DNA from: Paenalcaligenes niemegkensis
GTDB taxonomy: Bacteria > Pseudomonadota > Gammaproteobacteria > Burkholderiales > Burkholderiaceae_B
Direction of reading: 5' to 3'
DNA: 64,000 nucleotides
Assembly (NCBI RefSeq): GCF_022230885.1
Contig: NZ_JAKGCT010000004.1
Span: 248,001-312,000, forward strand
In this document: positions 1 through 9,480 of the stretch, piece by piece
Layout: the number at the start of each line of letters is the position of its first letter
Position numbering within the stretch: position 1 is the first letter of the stretch
Made by a program: the position numbers and the translations under genes
Notes under the pieces: model-generated
Told to the model about the DNA's origin: nothing
Seen by the model: the letters and a program-made list of their open reading frames with translations, nothing else
Databases searched by the model: none

Positions 1-922
1 TTCGCCTAAAAAGCTGCGATGGGCAACTTCGGCGGTCGCCCAGCCGTCGGCGACAGCTCCCAGTTCAATGTCTTCAGGCCGCACCAGCAGACGCGCGCTG
101 TTTTTCAGGGCAGCAGGACAGGGCATGGCAAGATCGCCAAGCTGAATAATGCCATTCTGCCGTGCCTGCTCATCACGTTCCAGACGGTTGACGCGGCCCA
201 GGAATTCAGCCACAAAGGGGTGCTCGGGGCGGCGATACAGATCTTCGCCACGACCGACCTGCATGATGTTGCCGGCATGCATGACCGCAAGGCGGTCAGC
301 GATGGCAAGCGCTTCGTGCTGATCGTGTGTGACGTGTATGGCGGTAATACTTAATTGGCGAAGCAGATCGGCCAGTTCATCACGCAAGGTTTCTTTTAAT
401 TTGGCGTCCAGGGCAGCCAGCGGCTCGTCCAGCAGCAGCACTCGTGGGCGCACCGCCACAGCACGGGCCAGGGCCACGCGCTGGCGTTGCCCGCCGGACA
501 GCTCTGCGGGACGTTTGTGTTCCAGGCCATTTAATCGCACCAGGTCGATTAATTGCCCAACAACCTTTTTTCTCGGTGTCATTCACCCCACGAATCGTCA
601 GGCCGTAGGCGATATTTGCCTGAACGCTCATTTGCGGGAATAAGGCGTAACTTTGAAACACCATGCCGACATTGCGTTCCTCTACGGGACGGCGGGTGAC
701 ATCTTGGGTGCCGAACAGAATCTGGCTGCCTTCGTCAGCCGTTTCCAGGCCGGCAATCATGCGTAGCAATGTGGTTTTACCGCAGCCAGAGGGGCCCAGC
801 AATGCCATGACTTCGCCCGGCTCTATATGCAGTTGGGTGGGTTTGAGCCCTTGCGTGCCGTCGGCATAGGTTTTTGCGCCGTTAATAATATCGACGCTGA
901 TTCTTTCTAGTTGCATCATCAT
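1..922 (-). pseudogene. ABC transporter ATP-binding subunit, frameshifted and cut by the window edge
   Basis: This is the ATPase of the importer whose permeases and binding protein lie just upstream on the same strand. It would power uptake of a small solute at the inner membrane. The N-terminal part shows Walker A (GPSGCGKTT, residues 43-51) and the Q-loop ([10 protein letters not shown]). The ABC signature ([15 protein letters not shown]), Walker B (VLLLDEP) and H-loop (THD) are all present but in another frame, starting near position 560. The switch coincides with a run of six A on the coding strand (six T on the plus strand, about 554-559); five would give [13 protein letters not shown] and join the halves. 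This is the only apparent one-base insertion in the window; all the others are deletions. The C-terminal TOBE-like region (RSFLGE) runs off the window. The family is the iron(III)/polyamine/2-aminoethylphosphonate importers; the substrate is unknown. The shift is probably a sequencing error. Confidence 0.85.
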
Positions 923-926
923 TAGA

Positions 927-1727
927 TTAGTTTCCGTAGTTCTTCTGCACGATATTCGCTACCGTTTGCATAATCCAGAGCACCGGTAAAATTACGGCAA
1001 AAAACACCAGGGTGTAGGCCGAGCCGATTTCCAGGCGCATTGAGGCGTAGCTATCGGCCAGCCCGACGGGAAGGGTACGGGTAAGCGGGGTATGCAGCAT
1101 CCATGTCAGGTTGAATTCGCCAATCGACAAGGTAAATACCATCATGGATCCGGCCACTACTGCAGGAAAAACGGCAGGCACTATTACGCCTATAAAACGG
1201 CGTGGAAAGCTGGCACCCAGCGTGCGTGCCGCTTCTTCAATAGCGATAAGCTCGTTTTTTTGCAGGGCCGAAGCGACAGTACGCACCATGAAGGGCAAGG
1301 TGAAAACAATATGGCCCACCAGGATGAAGGCGAAGCTTTGGCGAAAGAAACTGATTTGTCCGTAAGCCAAAATCAGGGCCAGCGCGGAAGCCAGGCCGGG
1401 GACAGCGACGGGAAGGGTAATGAGTTCTTCGAAAGCACGGGCCCAGCGAGAAGGGTTTCTAGCCAATGCATAAGCACAGGGAACGCCGATGATCAGGGTG
1501 CTGGCCACACAGGCCAGGGCAATCGCAATCGACCAGCCCACTGTGCCACCGTAGACGCTCCAGACTTCGTTAATCCAGCGAAAGGTAAATCCACTTTTGT
1601 ATCCGACACTGAAATTATTGATCAGGCCAGCATAAATAGATAGCAGCATGGGCAGGATCATGAACAGGCAGACCAGCCAGGTAATGACGCTGAGTATTGG
1701 GGCTTTTTTGTTTAGGGTTTGACTCAT
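927..1727 (-). CDS. ABC transporter permease (PotC/ThiP-like)
   Basis: Inner-membrane permease of 266 residues with about six hydrophobic segments and the cytoplasmic EAA loop ([20 protein letters not shown]) that docks on the ATPase. The start ATG overlaps the stop of the upstream permease (ATGA), so the two are translationally coupled, and the ATPase gene follows after 4 bases. Two single-domain permeases, a periplasmic binding protein and a TOBE-bearing ATPase match iron, polyamine and phosphonate importers. The sequence gives no way to choose among these substrates. Confidence 0.88.
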   Translation of the reverse strand: MSQTLNKKAPILSVITWLVCLFMILPMLLSIYAGLINNFSVGYKSGFTFRWINEVWSVYGGTVGWSIAIALACVASTLIIGVPCAYALARNPSRWARAFEELITLPVAVPGLASALALILAYGQISFFRQSFAFILVGHIVFTLPFMVRTVASALQKNELIAIEEAARTLGASFPRRFIGVIVPAVFPAVVAGSMMVFTLSIGEFNLTWMLHTPLTRTLPVGLADSYASMRLEIGSAYTLVFFAVILPVLWIMQTVANIVQKNYGN

Positions 1728-2566
1728 GCCGGACGCCCCAGAGTACGGTTGCCTGATTCGGAGACAATACGTGCGATAAACAAGACCGCCCAGGTGATCA
1801 GGCCAAGGGCAACGGACAAGGAAGCAGCCAGGGCAAAGTTGGCATAGTTGGTGAATTCGTTGTAGATCGAAATAGGCAACACTTCGAACTTGCTCGATAA
1901 GGTAAAGGCGGTGCCAAAGGCCCCCATGGCCGTGGCAAAGATAATTGCGCCACAGGCTACGGTGGTGGGTGCCAGCTGGGGTATCCAGACATCGCGGGTG
2001 ATGTTGTATTTTGAGGCGCCCAGCGCACGTGCTGCCTCTTCCAGAGAGGTGTCCATGGCTTCAGCTGCAGCGGTGTAATTGGCAATGGCCCGGGGCAGCG
2101 AGAAATACAGGTAGGCCAGGAATAGCCCGATGGCCCCGTAAGCAAAGGTGATACGGCCCATGCCCAGCGCCTGGGTTAAATCGGCGATAGGGCCTTGGCG
2201 GCCGCCCAGCAGGATCACAAAAAAACCGACGATAACCCCGGGAAACGACAGGGGAAGCGTGAGCAGGGACAGCAAGAGCTCGCGCCCTCTAAATTGGCGC
2301 CGTGCCAGGTACATGCCTACGGTGGCTCCTAGTATCAGAGTAAGAATGGTGACAATCACCGACAGTACGACGGTGTTTAATAAGCTATTTAAATAGCGCG
2401 AGTGAGTCAGCACAGCGAAATAGGTTTGCCAGCCCTGCTGGGCTGGCAGCATGACCAGGCGCGTGACGGGCAACAACCAGAACGCGAAGAAAAACGCGGT
2501 GGTGGGCCCGAGACACGCCAGCATGATGGCGCGCTGGCTTCTCGGAAAGAAAGACGCTTTGCTCAT
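1724..2566 (-). CDS. ABC transporter permease (PotB-like)
   Basis: Second permease of the importer, 280 residues. It has an N-terminal membrane segment, a cluster of hydrophobic helices, and the EAA-type coupling motif EEAARALGASKYNITRDVWI near residues 176-195. Its stop overlaps the start of the next permease by four bases, and the binding-protein gene ends 15 bases upstream, so all are in one operon. It would form the translocation path as a heterodimer with its neighbour. The substrate is not predictable from sequence alone. Confidence 0.88.
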   Translation of the reverse strand: MSKASFFPRSQRAIMLACLGPTTAFFFAFWLLPVTRLVMLPAQQGWQTYFAVLTHSRYLNSLLNTVVLSVIVTILTLILGATVGMYLARRQFRGRELLLSLLTLPLSFPGVIVGFFVILLGGRQGPIADLTQALGMGRITFAYGAIGLFLAYLYFSLPRAIANYTAAAEAMDTSLEEAARALGASKYNITRDVWIPQLAPTTVACGAIIFATAMGAFGTAFTLSSKFEVLPISIYNEFTNYANFALAASLSVALGLITWAVLFIARIVSESGNRTLGRPA

Positions 2567-2581
2567 GGTGCAGAGATGAAG

Positions 2582-3592
2582 TTAGTGAACTTCCTTTAGA
2601 TAACGGTCTGCAAAATCGCGCTGTACTTCTGCCATTTTGCTGTAGTCAATAGCGTCAGCACGCTCGTACTCGGTTTCGGGCAAAAACTGCGCCTTAATGT
2701 CTTCAGGCATGGCATTGGCGCGCACAGGGCGCAGGTAGGCACGAGCCCAGATTTCCTGACCTTCGTCAGAGAGGACAAAATCAAGTGCTTTTTTGGCATC
2801 TTCAGCGTGTGGTGCGTTGGCCACCAGGCTCATGACGTAGGGAACGACAACAGTACCTTCCTGTGGAATTACGAATTCAACATTGGCGTGGTCTTTGTAT
2901 TTGGCACGGTAGGCGTTGAAATCGTAATCAAGCAAAATAGCAATCTCGCCAGACAGGACGCGGGCGTACGAGGTTTGCTTAGGAACTATAGGCTGGTTTG
3001 CCTGTAGGGCTTTGAAGTAATCAATGCCTGGTTCGAAGTTATCCAATGTACCGCCCAAGGCATGGTTGGCGGCGACCGCGCCTACATACCCAACAAAAGC
3101 CGAAGCAGGGTCTAGGTAACCGATCAAGCCTTTGTAGTCAGGTTTGAGCAGGTCGGCCCACGATTGCGGAACCGGTTTTCCTTCAAGAGCGTCTACGTTG
3201 ACCATAAAACCCATGGTACCTGAATGAATCGTGAACCAGTCGCCGTTAGGGTCTTTTAAACCATCAGGGATATCGTCCCATGCTGCGGGTTTGTAGCCAG
3301 TGACTACACCTTCTTTTTGGGCCTGGATGGCGAAGCTGACGCCCAGGTAGGTTACGTCAGCAACCGGTTTGGCTTTTTCAGCAACCAGCTGGGCCAGCGA
3401 CTGGCCCGAGTTTTTGTTGTCCGCCGGGATACGTACTCCGGTGGCTTTTTCAATCGCTTTTAGCTGCGTGCCCCAGTCTGCCCATTCTGTAGGACAGTTA
3501 TAGCAAATGGCAGTTTGTGCGACGACGTTGCCGGCACTAAAACTTAATGCCAGAAGGCTGCTGGCAGCGATGCGTTTCATAAAGGGGGACAT
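2582..3592 (-). CDS. ABC transporter periplasmic substrate-binding protein
   Basis: 336-residue extracellular solute-binding protein. It opens with a Sec signal peptide (MKRIAASSLLALSFSAG, probable cleavage after VVAQ near residue 26). Cys30 and Cys33 in the mature N-terminus (ICYNC) may form a disulfide. The body fits the PotD/AfuA-type fold: WADLLKPDYKG, a conserved hinge region, and VLSDEGQEIWARAYLRPVR near the C-terminus. GGAGAA lies 8 bases before the ATG, supporting this start. It is the second gene of a LacI-led operon (regulator, binding protein, permease, permease, ATPase). LacI control suggests a sugar-like or other organic ligand rather than iron, but this is inference. Confidence 0.85.
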   Translation of the reverse strand: MSPFMKRIAASSLLALSFSAGNVVAQTAICYNCPTEWADWGTQLKAIEKATGVRIPADNKNSGQSLAQLVAEKAKPVADVTYLGVSFAIQAQKEGVVTGYKPAAWDDIPDGLKDPNGDWFTIHSGTMGFMVNVDALEGKPVPQSWADLLKPDYKGLIGYLDPASAFVGYVGAVAANHALGGTLDNFEPGIDYFKALQANQPIVPKQTSYARVLSGEIAILLDYDFNAYRAKYKDHANVEFVIPQEGTVVVPYVMSLVANAPHAEDAKKALDFVLSDEGQEIWARAYLRPVRANAMPEDIKAQFLPETEYERADAIDYSKMAEVQRDFADRYLKEVH

Positions 3593-3626
3593 GGTGTTCT
3601 CCGATAATTAAATAGATGTTGTCGTT

Positions 3627-4643
3627 TTAGCCACCCAGCACCTGGGACGGAGGGGCACTGGACTCGGCGGGACACAAGACATAATTCAGCAGCAAGCTGG
3701 CCGATGGGCCTGGCTTGCTACCTTGGCTCAAGCATTGAATAAGCAAGCTGACGCTATAACGGCCGATATCGGCGTTGGGTTGAGAAATTGTGGTTAATGA
3801 AGGGGTGAGATCCTGGCCCAGACGTATGCCGTCAAAGCCTGTAATACTGATATCGTCAGGAACCCGCAAGCCTAGCTGGTGTGCGGCTCGAATGGCTCGT
3901 ATTGCCAGTAAATCGTTCGAGCACACGAGGGCGCTTGGGCGGGGTTTGTGTTGCAGGGCCTGCACAATCTGATCGACGGCATTGTCAATAAAAGGAACTT
4001 CGATAATAGCTTGGTGTGGCTGTAATCCGGCGGCTGTCATTCCTGCGAGAAAGCCGCTGTATCGCTGCTGAGCGCGATCTGAGTCGCTGCGTCGGCCACT
4101 GACCATGGCGATGCGCTGGTGTCCCAGCGATACCAGATACGCGACCATCCGGGCGAAGGCAGCGGGATTATCCACCGAGATGCAGGGGTGTTCGTCATTG
4201 CTGTTATAGGCCAGAACATAGGGAATGTTCTGTTCGCGCACAAAGTCTAATGTGGCCGATGCCCTGGGGTCAGATACCACCAGAATCAGCCCATCCACAC
4301 CAAAGCCATGAAGGGCGCGTACGGCGGACTCTTCTTGCTTAAGCAGATAGTCGGTCGTGAAAGGCATGATGGAATAGCCCGCGGCAGCGGCAGCCTGCGC
4401 GATGCCTTGCAGGCATTCGGCAAACACCGGGTTGTTTAGCGTAGGCAGCACCACGCCCAGGGTTTGACTACGTTGAGTACGCAGGCTGCGTGCACTGGCA
4501 TTCGGTATATACCGCAGCCGTGCCGCCGCCTGCTCGACTATTTTTCGAGTTTCTGCATTTACCTTGTCTGGCAAATTAAAGGTGCGCGAAACCGTGGCTA
4601 CTGAAACCCCGGCTTCTTTCGCTACTTTTTGAATGGTCGACAT
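3627..4643 (-). CDS. LacI family transcriptional regulator
   Basis: 338-residue repressor with the N-terminal LacI helix-turn-helix (VAKEAGVSVATVSRTFNLPD, residues 7-26), a hinge helix (NASARSLRTQ) and a C-terminal periplasmic-binding-protein-like sensor domain (SVDNPAAFARMVAYLVSLGH; ITGFDGIRLGQDLTPSLTTI). It is the first gene of the ABC importer operon, with the binding-protein gene starting about 35 bases later. A perfect palindrome with the core of LacI-family operators lies 18 bases upstream of its start, so self-repression and operon control are likely. The inducer is presumably the transported solute or a product of it. Confidence 0.92.
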   Translation of the reverse strand: MSTIQKVAKEAGVSVATVSRTFNLPDKVNAETRKIVEQAAARLRYIPNASARSLRTQRSQTLGVVLPTLNNPVFAECLQGIAQAAAAAGYSIMPFTTDYLLKQEESAVRALHGFGVDGLILVVSDPRASATLDFVREQNIPYVLAYNSNDEHPCISVDNPAAFARMVAYLVSLGHQRIAMVSGRRSDSDRAQQRYSGFLAGMTAAGLQPHQAIIEVPFIDNAVDQIVQALQHKPRPSALVCSNDLLAIRAIRAAHQLGLRVPDDISITGFDGIRLGQDLTPSLTTISQPNADIGRYSVSLLIQCLSQGSKPGPSASLLLNYVLCPAESSAPPSQVLGG

Positions 4644-4660
4644 ATCGCAACTGGCCTGTG

Positions 4661-4676
4661 ATGTAATCGATTACAT
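4661..4676. promoter_or_regulatory. Probable LacI-family operator
   Basis: Perfect 16-bp palindrome ATGTAATCGATTACAT with the central CG and TGTAA/TTACA arms typical of LacI/GalR-family operators. It sits 18 bases before the start of the LacI-type gene and downstream of the MFS gene, where the promoter of the importer operon must be. Its role as the target of that regulator is inferred from position and symmetry. Confidence 0.75.
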
Positions 4677-4732
4677 TAAACCAAAGTTTTGTGACGTTAG
4701 GATGACTAAAATAGAAAAATATGCGGTTAGTG

Positions 4733-5953
4733 TTAAATATGAGTGTGGCGACGCATCAAACGCAGGGACACAAAGTGGATAAGCAGGCCACTGATGGCCA
4801 GGCTCGCGCCAATGTATCCGGTAGAGGCCCAGCCCAGGCCTGCCGCTATTCCTACACCGCCCAGCCAGGCGCCCAGGGCGTTGGCGGCGTTAAATGCAGA
4901 GTGATTCAGCGCGGCAGCGAGCGTTTGTGCGTCGCCGGCCACGTCCATCAATCGACTTTGAAGAGCAGGGCCCAGGGCCACTAGCGTGCCCACCAGCAAG
5001 ATATTGATGGAGCCTAAAATCGGGTGTTTAGCTGTAAAGAAGAAGGCGCCCACCACAAAGAAGGCCCAAATTAAAATCCCCCGGATGGTTGCTTCTAAAT
5101 TCTTGTCTGCCAAATACGCCCCTACCAGATTCCCGCCCACCATTCCTATGCCAAACAGCGCCAGGATAACGGGGATGGTATTTTCGCCTACACCTGCCAG
5201 GTTCATCATCGTGGGTTTGACGTAACTGAACACGGCGAAAAGGCCGCCGCTGCCTACTGCACCAATCGCGAGTGTCAGCCAAACCTGGGGCCGCTTAAGC
5301 GAGTTCAGTTCGGCTAGGGGATGCGTGCGGCGCTGCGGGGCAGACTTCGGTACAAAGCGCAGGATGCAGCCCAGCGCTGCCAGGCCAAGCAGCCCGACAA
5401 TCACAAAGGCTGAGCGCCAGCCAAACCATTGCCCGATGGCTGCGGCTATAGGCACGCCTATCAAGGTAGCTACAGTTAAGCCCATTAATACCCATGCAAC
5501 GGATTGGGTGCGCCGATGCCGGGGAACCATTCCTGCTGCGACCAAGGCGGCTACGCCTAGGTAGGTGCCATGTGGAAATCCACTGATAAAGCGGGCTACA
5601 TTCATACTCAAGTAGCCTGGAGCAACTGAGCTGAAAAAGTTGGCCACGGCAAAAGCGGCCATGAGTGCGATCAACAGGCGCTTGCGCTCCCAGTTGGCGC
5701 CAAGTACGGCCAGAACTGGGGCGCCAATGACAACCCCTAGGGCATAGGCGCTGATAAGATGCCCGGCCCCAGGAATGCTGACTCCAAGGTCATCAGCTGC
5801 ATCTGGCAATAAGCCCATGATGACGAATTCGCCGGTGCCGATGCTAAATGCACCCATGGCCAGCGAAAAAATGGCGAGTAAAGTTGAGGAGTCTAAGGAG
5901 GAAGAGGGTGTAGTACCGGAGCTGGTGGTGGTGCTGGAAATACTGGGATTCAT
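4733..5953 (-). CDS. MFS transporter, DHA1-type efflux permease
   Basis: About 406-residue major facilitator protein with 12 predicted membrane segments. It has the family's FSIGTGEFVIMGLLPD motif in helix 1, a loop 2-3 motif around LGANWERKRLL, and ARFISGFPHGTYLG in helix 4, as in AraJ/YdhP-type drug-proton antiporters. I prefer ATG at 5953 over an upstream TTG (5971), because MNPSIS begins the low-complexity Ser/Thr tail that precedes helix 1; neither has a good ribosome binding site. It is on the same strand as the LacI operon but separated by that operon's operator, so it is probably its own unit. The substrate is unknown. Confidence 0.85.
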   Translation of the reverse strand: MNPSISSTTTSSGTTPSSSLDSSTLLAIFSLAMGAFSIGTGEFVIMGLLPDAADDLGVSIPGAGHLISAYALGVVIGAPVLAVLGANWERKRLLIALMAAFAVANFFSSVAPGYLSMNVARFISGFPHGTYLGVAALVAAGMVPRHRRTQSVAWVLMGLTVATLIGVPIAAAIGQWFGWRSAFVIVGLLGLAALGCILRFVPKSAPQRRTHPLAELNSLKRPQVWLTLAIGAVGSGGLFAVFSYVKPTMMNLAGVGENTIPVILALFGIGMVGGNLVGAYLADKNLEATIRGILIWAFFVVGAFFFTAKHPILGSINILLVGTLVALGPALQSRLMDVAGDAQTLAAALNHSAFNAANALGAWLGGVGIAAGLGWASTGYIGASLAISGLLIHFVSLRLMRRHTHI

Positions 5954-5974
5954 TATTATTACGTTAAACAAGGG

Positions 5975-6001
5975 ATGACGTATTGAACCATGAAATGACG
6001 T
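5975..6001. promoter_or_regulatory. Direct repeat ATGACGT x2 upstream of the MFS gene
   Basis: The heptamer ATGACGT occurs twice with 20 bases start to start (5975-5981 and 5995-6001), two helical turns apart, just in front of the MFS gene. This spacing would suit a dimeric activator or repressor on one face of the DNA. No regulator is assigned and chance cannot be excluded. Confidence 0.3.
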
Positions 6002-6126
6002 GTTTTTACGGTGCTGAACAGACTGGATGCTGAATAGAACGCAAGACTCTGCCGCTTTGGACTTCGTTCATCTGCTATGGTCTATAAAGCTGACTGGGCT
6101 TTCATCTAATAGGAAAGAGGGGCATT

Positions 6127-6906
6127 ATGCTTGAACTGCTTATAGAGCCACGCGTGCAAAGTATTGGTGCTTTTGATGTTGAAAGGATCCTGCCATTTCG
6201 CAAGCGTCGTATGGTGGGCCCTTTTGTTTTTTTTGACCGTATGGGGCCGCAGCAGTTGGAGGCTCCTGTTTCACATCAGGCTGATGTGCGGCCGCATCCT
6301 CATATCGGTTTGTCTACTGTCACCTACTTATTTGAAGGTAGCATGACACATCGCGACAGCCTGGGGATCGAGCAGGCCATTATACCTGGCGACCTGAACT
6401 GGATGACGGCCGGATCCGGCATTAGTCATTCAGAACGTTTTGACGACATGAGGTCGACAGGCGGTTCAATGGATGGTATTCAGGCGTGGGTGGCCCTGCC
6501 CACAGAGTTCGAAGAGCAAGCGCCGGCTTTTGAGCATTATGAGGCTACGGTGCTGCCACGGCTGGACGATGAAAAATGGCGAGGGCGGCTGATCGCCGGC
6601 GAGGCTTTTGGGTGCCGTTCGCCTGTGAAAACGCATTCGCCCTTGTTCTATGCCGATTTGCAGGTAATGGCGGGAGGCTCTATTTCGCTCCCCTTAAACT
6701 ATGCCGAGCGTGCTCTGTACTTAATAGAAGGTACTGTCGAGCATGCCGGCCATCGCTACAAGGCGGGGAATATGTTGGTGTTTGCAGAAAACACTGATCC
6801 GAAAATCGTGGCCCTTAGCCCTGTGCGAGTGATGCTGTTAGGGGCGAAGCCGTGGGACCGCGCCATATCTGGTGGAATTTTGTATCATCGAGCAAAGACC
6901 GTATAG
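6127..6906 (+). CDS. Pirin family protein (bicupin)
   Basis: 259-residue double cupin. The N-terminal cupin carries the pirin signature [12 protein letters not shown] with metal-ligand candidates His57, His59, His101 and Glu103 (GSGISHSE), nearly the same numbering as in human pirin and E. coli YhhW. The C-terminal half keeps the pirin_C fold ([34 protein letters not shown]). Family members include quercetin 2,3-dioxygenases and redox-sensitive regulators, so the reaction is not certain. AAAGAGG lies about 9 bases before the ATG. The gene stands alone, convergent with the glutathione S-transferase gene. Confidence 0.92.
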   Translation: MLELLIEPRVQSIGAFDVERILPFRKRRMVGPFVFFDRMGPQQLEAPVSHQADVRPHPHIGLSTVTYLFEGSMTHRDSLGIEQAIIPGDLNWMTAGSGISHSERFDDMRSTGGSMDGIQAWVALPTEFEEQAPAFEHYEATVLPRLDDEKWRGRLIAGEAFGCRSPVKTHSPLFYADLQVMAGGSISLPLNYAERALYLIEGTVEHAGHRYKAGNMLVFAENTDPKIVALSPVRVMLLGAKPWDRAISGGILYHRAKTV

Positions 6907-7027
6907 AACAGGCCAAAGCTGATTGGGTAGCAGGGCGGATTGCCTTGCCCCCCTGGATAGCAGCGAGTTTATACCGCTGCCAAGCCGTTAAAAGCCACGA
7001 CTTTTAGGTCATGTCACGGTTCAGCCT

Positions 7028-7735
7028 CTAGTTTCTGGCAGGTATTTGCAGGCCTCGTTGTACGGCGGGCCTATCTACAAATGCCGCCAGCACACGCTGT
7101 ACATTCGGGTACTTATCGAACTCGACCAGATCGGCAGCCTCGTAGAAGCCTATCAGGTTACGCACCCACGGGAAAATTGCGATATCAGCAATAGTGTAAT
7201 CAGGGCCTGTGACCCAGTCGCGGTCTTTTAGCTGCACCTCAAGCACGCGCAATAAACGTTTGCTTTCAGTGACGTAGCGTTCGAGCGGACGCTTGTCTTC
7301 ATATTCTCTTCCTGCGAACTTATGGAAGAAACCCAATTGACCGAACATGGGGCCGATGCCGCCCATTTGAAACATCAGCCACTGTATGGTTTCCATACGA
7401 AGGGCAGGATCATCAGGTAACAAGAGTCCGGATTTTTCCGCCAGATAAATAAGAATAGCGCCGGATTCGAATAAACCGAGTGGTTCGCCGTTAGGGCCGT
7501 TGGGGTCAAGAATGGCCGGAATCTTATTGTTTGCACTGAGCGAAATGAATTCAGGAGTAAGCTGATCGTTAGTCTCGAAGCTGACCAGGTGAGCCTCGTA
7601 AGGCAGGCCGATTTCTTCCAGCATAATCGAGGCTTTCACTCCATTGGGTGTAGGCAGGGAATACAGCTGCAGGCGCTCAGGGTGCGAGGCGGGCCATTTT
7701 CGGGTTACGGCAAATTGGTCAAGGCGGGTAGACAT
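7028..7735 (-). CDS. Glutathione S-transferase, Nu-class (YfcG/YghU-like)
   Basis: 235-residue cytosolic GST. The N-terminal thioredoxin-fold domain has TPNGVKASIMLEEIGLPYEA, the TPNG motif used by E. coli YfcG and YghU in place of a catalytic Tyr or Cys, followed by NNKIPAI and the glutathione-binding FESGAILIYLAEK. The C-terminal helical domain keeps YTIADIAIFPWVR. Nu-class enzymes act as glutathione-dependent disulfide reductases or peroxidases, which is the likeliest role. It is divergent from the HPF-like gene across about 210 bp in which I see no clear operator. Confidence 0.9.
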   Translation of the reverse strand: MSTRLDQFAVTRKWPASHPERLQLYSLPTPNGVKASIMLEEIGLPYEAHLVSFETNDQLTPEFISLSANNKIPAILDPNGPNGEPLGLFESGAILIYLAEKSGLLLPDDPALRMETIQWLMFQMGGIGPMFGQLGFFHKFAGREYEDKRPLERYVTESKRLLRVLEVQLKDRDWVTGPDYTIADIAIFPWVRNLIGFYEAADLVEFDKYPNVQRVLAAFVDRPAVQRGLQIPARN

Positions 7736-7946
7736 ACGGCTTCCTTGTGATTGGGCATGGGGGTAGACCCACTATATCGTTTTTTTGGCTGTTAGCAATT
7801 AGTGGCATAAGAGCTAGTGCTATTAATTAGCCTTCGCTATGATGGGGTTGCTAATCCTTGGTCTTCGTAACAGGTAAGGGTTTTAGTTTTTGCTAAGATA
7901 AACAGTAGAGTTTCGGATTTTACGTATTTTTATATAAGGCATCAGC

Positions 7947-8311
7947 ATGGAAATTATTACCAACACCGACACCCGTATTGAAAATACAGACAATTTGCGT
8001 GAACGTGTCACGAGTGTGCTGCGTCAAGAGCTAAAGCATGTTTCCGACTCAATCACCCGAGTAGAGGCTCATCTGCGCGACGTGAATAGCGATCGCGGTG
8101 GTGCCACGGACCGAAAGTGCCTGCTGGAAGCTCGGGTAGCGGGGCTTCCCCGGTGGTTGCCGAGCACCGGGCGGCCGATATCGAACTGGCTTTGTCCGGC
8201 GCGGCAAAGCAGCTGGCGCGTGCTGTACGTTCAGCACAAGAGAAAGCATCAGGCAATGGTAAACGTAGCGACGCGCACAAACGCATCGATCCTCCAGTTG
8301 AAAGCGTCTAA
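7947..8311 (+). pseudogene. HPF/RaiA family ribosome-associated protein, frameshifted
   Basis: The first 65 residues (NTDTRIENTDNLRERVTSVL, then ITRVEAHLRDVNSDRGG and LLEARVAG) match the compact S30EA/HPF-like subfamily of about 120 residues that binds stalled or hibernating ribosomes. The rest (VVAEHRAADIELALSGAAKQ and a Lys/Arg-rich tail) is in the next frame from about 8143. One missing base in the GGGGCTTCCCC stretch explains it; restoring it gives 121 residues ending at the TAA at 8309. The gene is 9 bases upstream of a baeRF3-type gene, which suggests a two-gene ribosome-stress unit. Probably an intact gene with a sequence error. Confidence 0.8.
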
Positions 8312-8320
8312 GGAGCTTAC

Positions 8321-9435
8321 ATGCATGTACTCAATAATCAGTTACTCGCCCAACTACTTAGCAAACAAAATGGTCCTTGCTTATCCATCTCGCAAAAAAC
8401 GCACCGCTCTTTTCCTGATAACGGGCAAGATGTCATTCGCTTCAAGAACCTGATCAAAGAACTCGAGTCCTCATTGGCTAAATTTAATGGCGATCTCGAC
8501 AAAGGCGCATTGCTGGCACCGTTCAAAAAGCTGGCTGCAGATACCGAATTCTGGAAACAGAACTTTGACGGTCTGGTGGTACTTAGCAGTGCTAACGAAT
8601 CGCATGTATTCAAAGTGCAGCGCCCGGTGCCGGACTTTGCGGTGGTTGCTGACTCCTGGCATTTAAAGCCACTATTGCGCGACATGCAAACAGCTGACCG
8701 TTTTCAGGTGCTGGCCTTAAGCCGTAACTCTGCCGTGCTCTACGAGGGAAATCGCTATGCCCTTGATAAAATTGCTACGGCATCCACCTTTCCGCATAGC
8801 AATGAAGATGTCATCGGAGCTGACCACACCGAAGCGGTTACTAGCGCGAAGCTTCATCATATCGAGCGCTCAGACGAAATCGATCGCGATACCGAGAACT
8901 ACTTTCGAGCGGTAGACCGGGCTACACATGAGGAATATACGGCGCCAGCAGAGCTGCCTTTGATTCTCGTCACCTTGCCTGAGCACCAGGGGGTATTCAG
9001 AAAGCTTTCGCATAATCCCTATTTGCTCGAACAGGGGTTTCTGTCGATCCACAGGCCCTCACAACCAGCGATCTGCTCGAGCGTGTCTGGAAAGTGATGG
9101 AACCCATCTATCATCAGCGTACCCGAGACGAGATAGACAGGTTTAGGCAGGCTCAAGGCACAGGGCTCTCACAAGACGATATCGAGCAAGTGTATGTGGC
9201 TTCACTGGCAGGACGCGTTGAGCATCTTCTGGTTGATGCTGATCTTCGCATAGCAGGGCGGCTCAATACCGAACGCGAACAGATCGAATTTCTAGGTAGT
9301 TTCAGTGATCCTGATGCTGACGATGTTCTTGATGATATCGCCGAGATTGTGCTGCGCAACGGCGGTCGTGTCATGGTCGTGCCTTCAGAGATCATGCCCA
9401 GCGGCTCTGGTCTGGCAGCGGTTTACCGCTACTAG
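8321..9435 (+). pseudogene. baeRF3-type release-factor-like protein, frameshifted
   Basis: After correction this is a 371-residue protein like the bacterial archaeo-eukaryotic release factor family 3, a group related to eRF1/Pelota and thought to act on ribosomes or rRNA. Supporting segments are the N-terminal CLSISQKTHRSF with VIRFKNLIKELE, a central WHLKPLLRDMQTADRFQVLA (equivalent to the family's pattern before an RNase-H-like domain), and the C-terminal HLLVDADLRIAGRL, DVLDDIAEIVLRNGGRV and final AVYRY. The second part is in another frame from about 9048 (ATCCACAGG); one added base gives SIPQALTTSDLLERVWKV. It follows the HPF-like gene closely, with AAGGAG in front of its ATG. Catalytic residues cannot be assigned from sequence alone. 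Confidence 0.75.
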
Positions 9436-9445
9436 ACCTTGATAC

Positions 9446-9480
9446 TGAAGCCAGCTTACTGATCACCTTGGCTGGCTTCA
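9446..9480. terminator. Hairpin between convergent baeRF3-like and MFS genes
   Basis: Perfect 10-bp inverted repeat TGAAGCCAGC (9446-9455) and GCTGGCTTCA (9471-9480) with a 15-base loop, right where two genes converge. It lacks a clear T-tract on either strand, so it may be a weak bidirectional terminator or an mRNA-stabilising hairpin. The loop side overlaps the end of the MFS gene. Confidence 0.5.
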
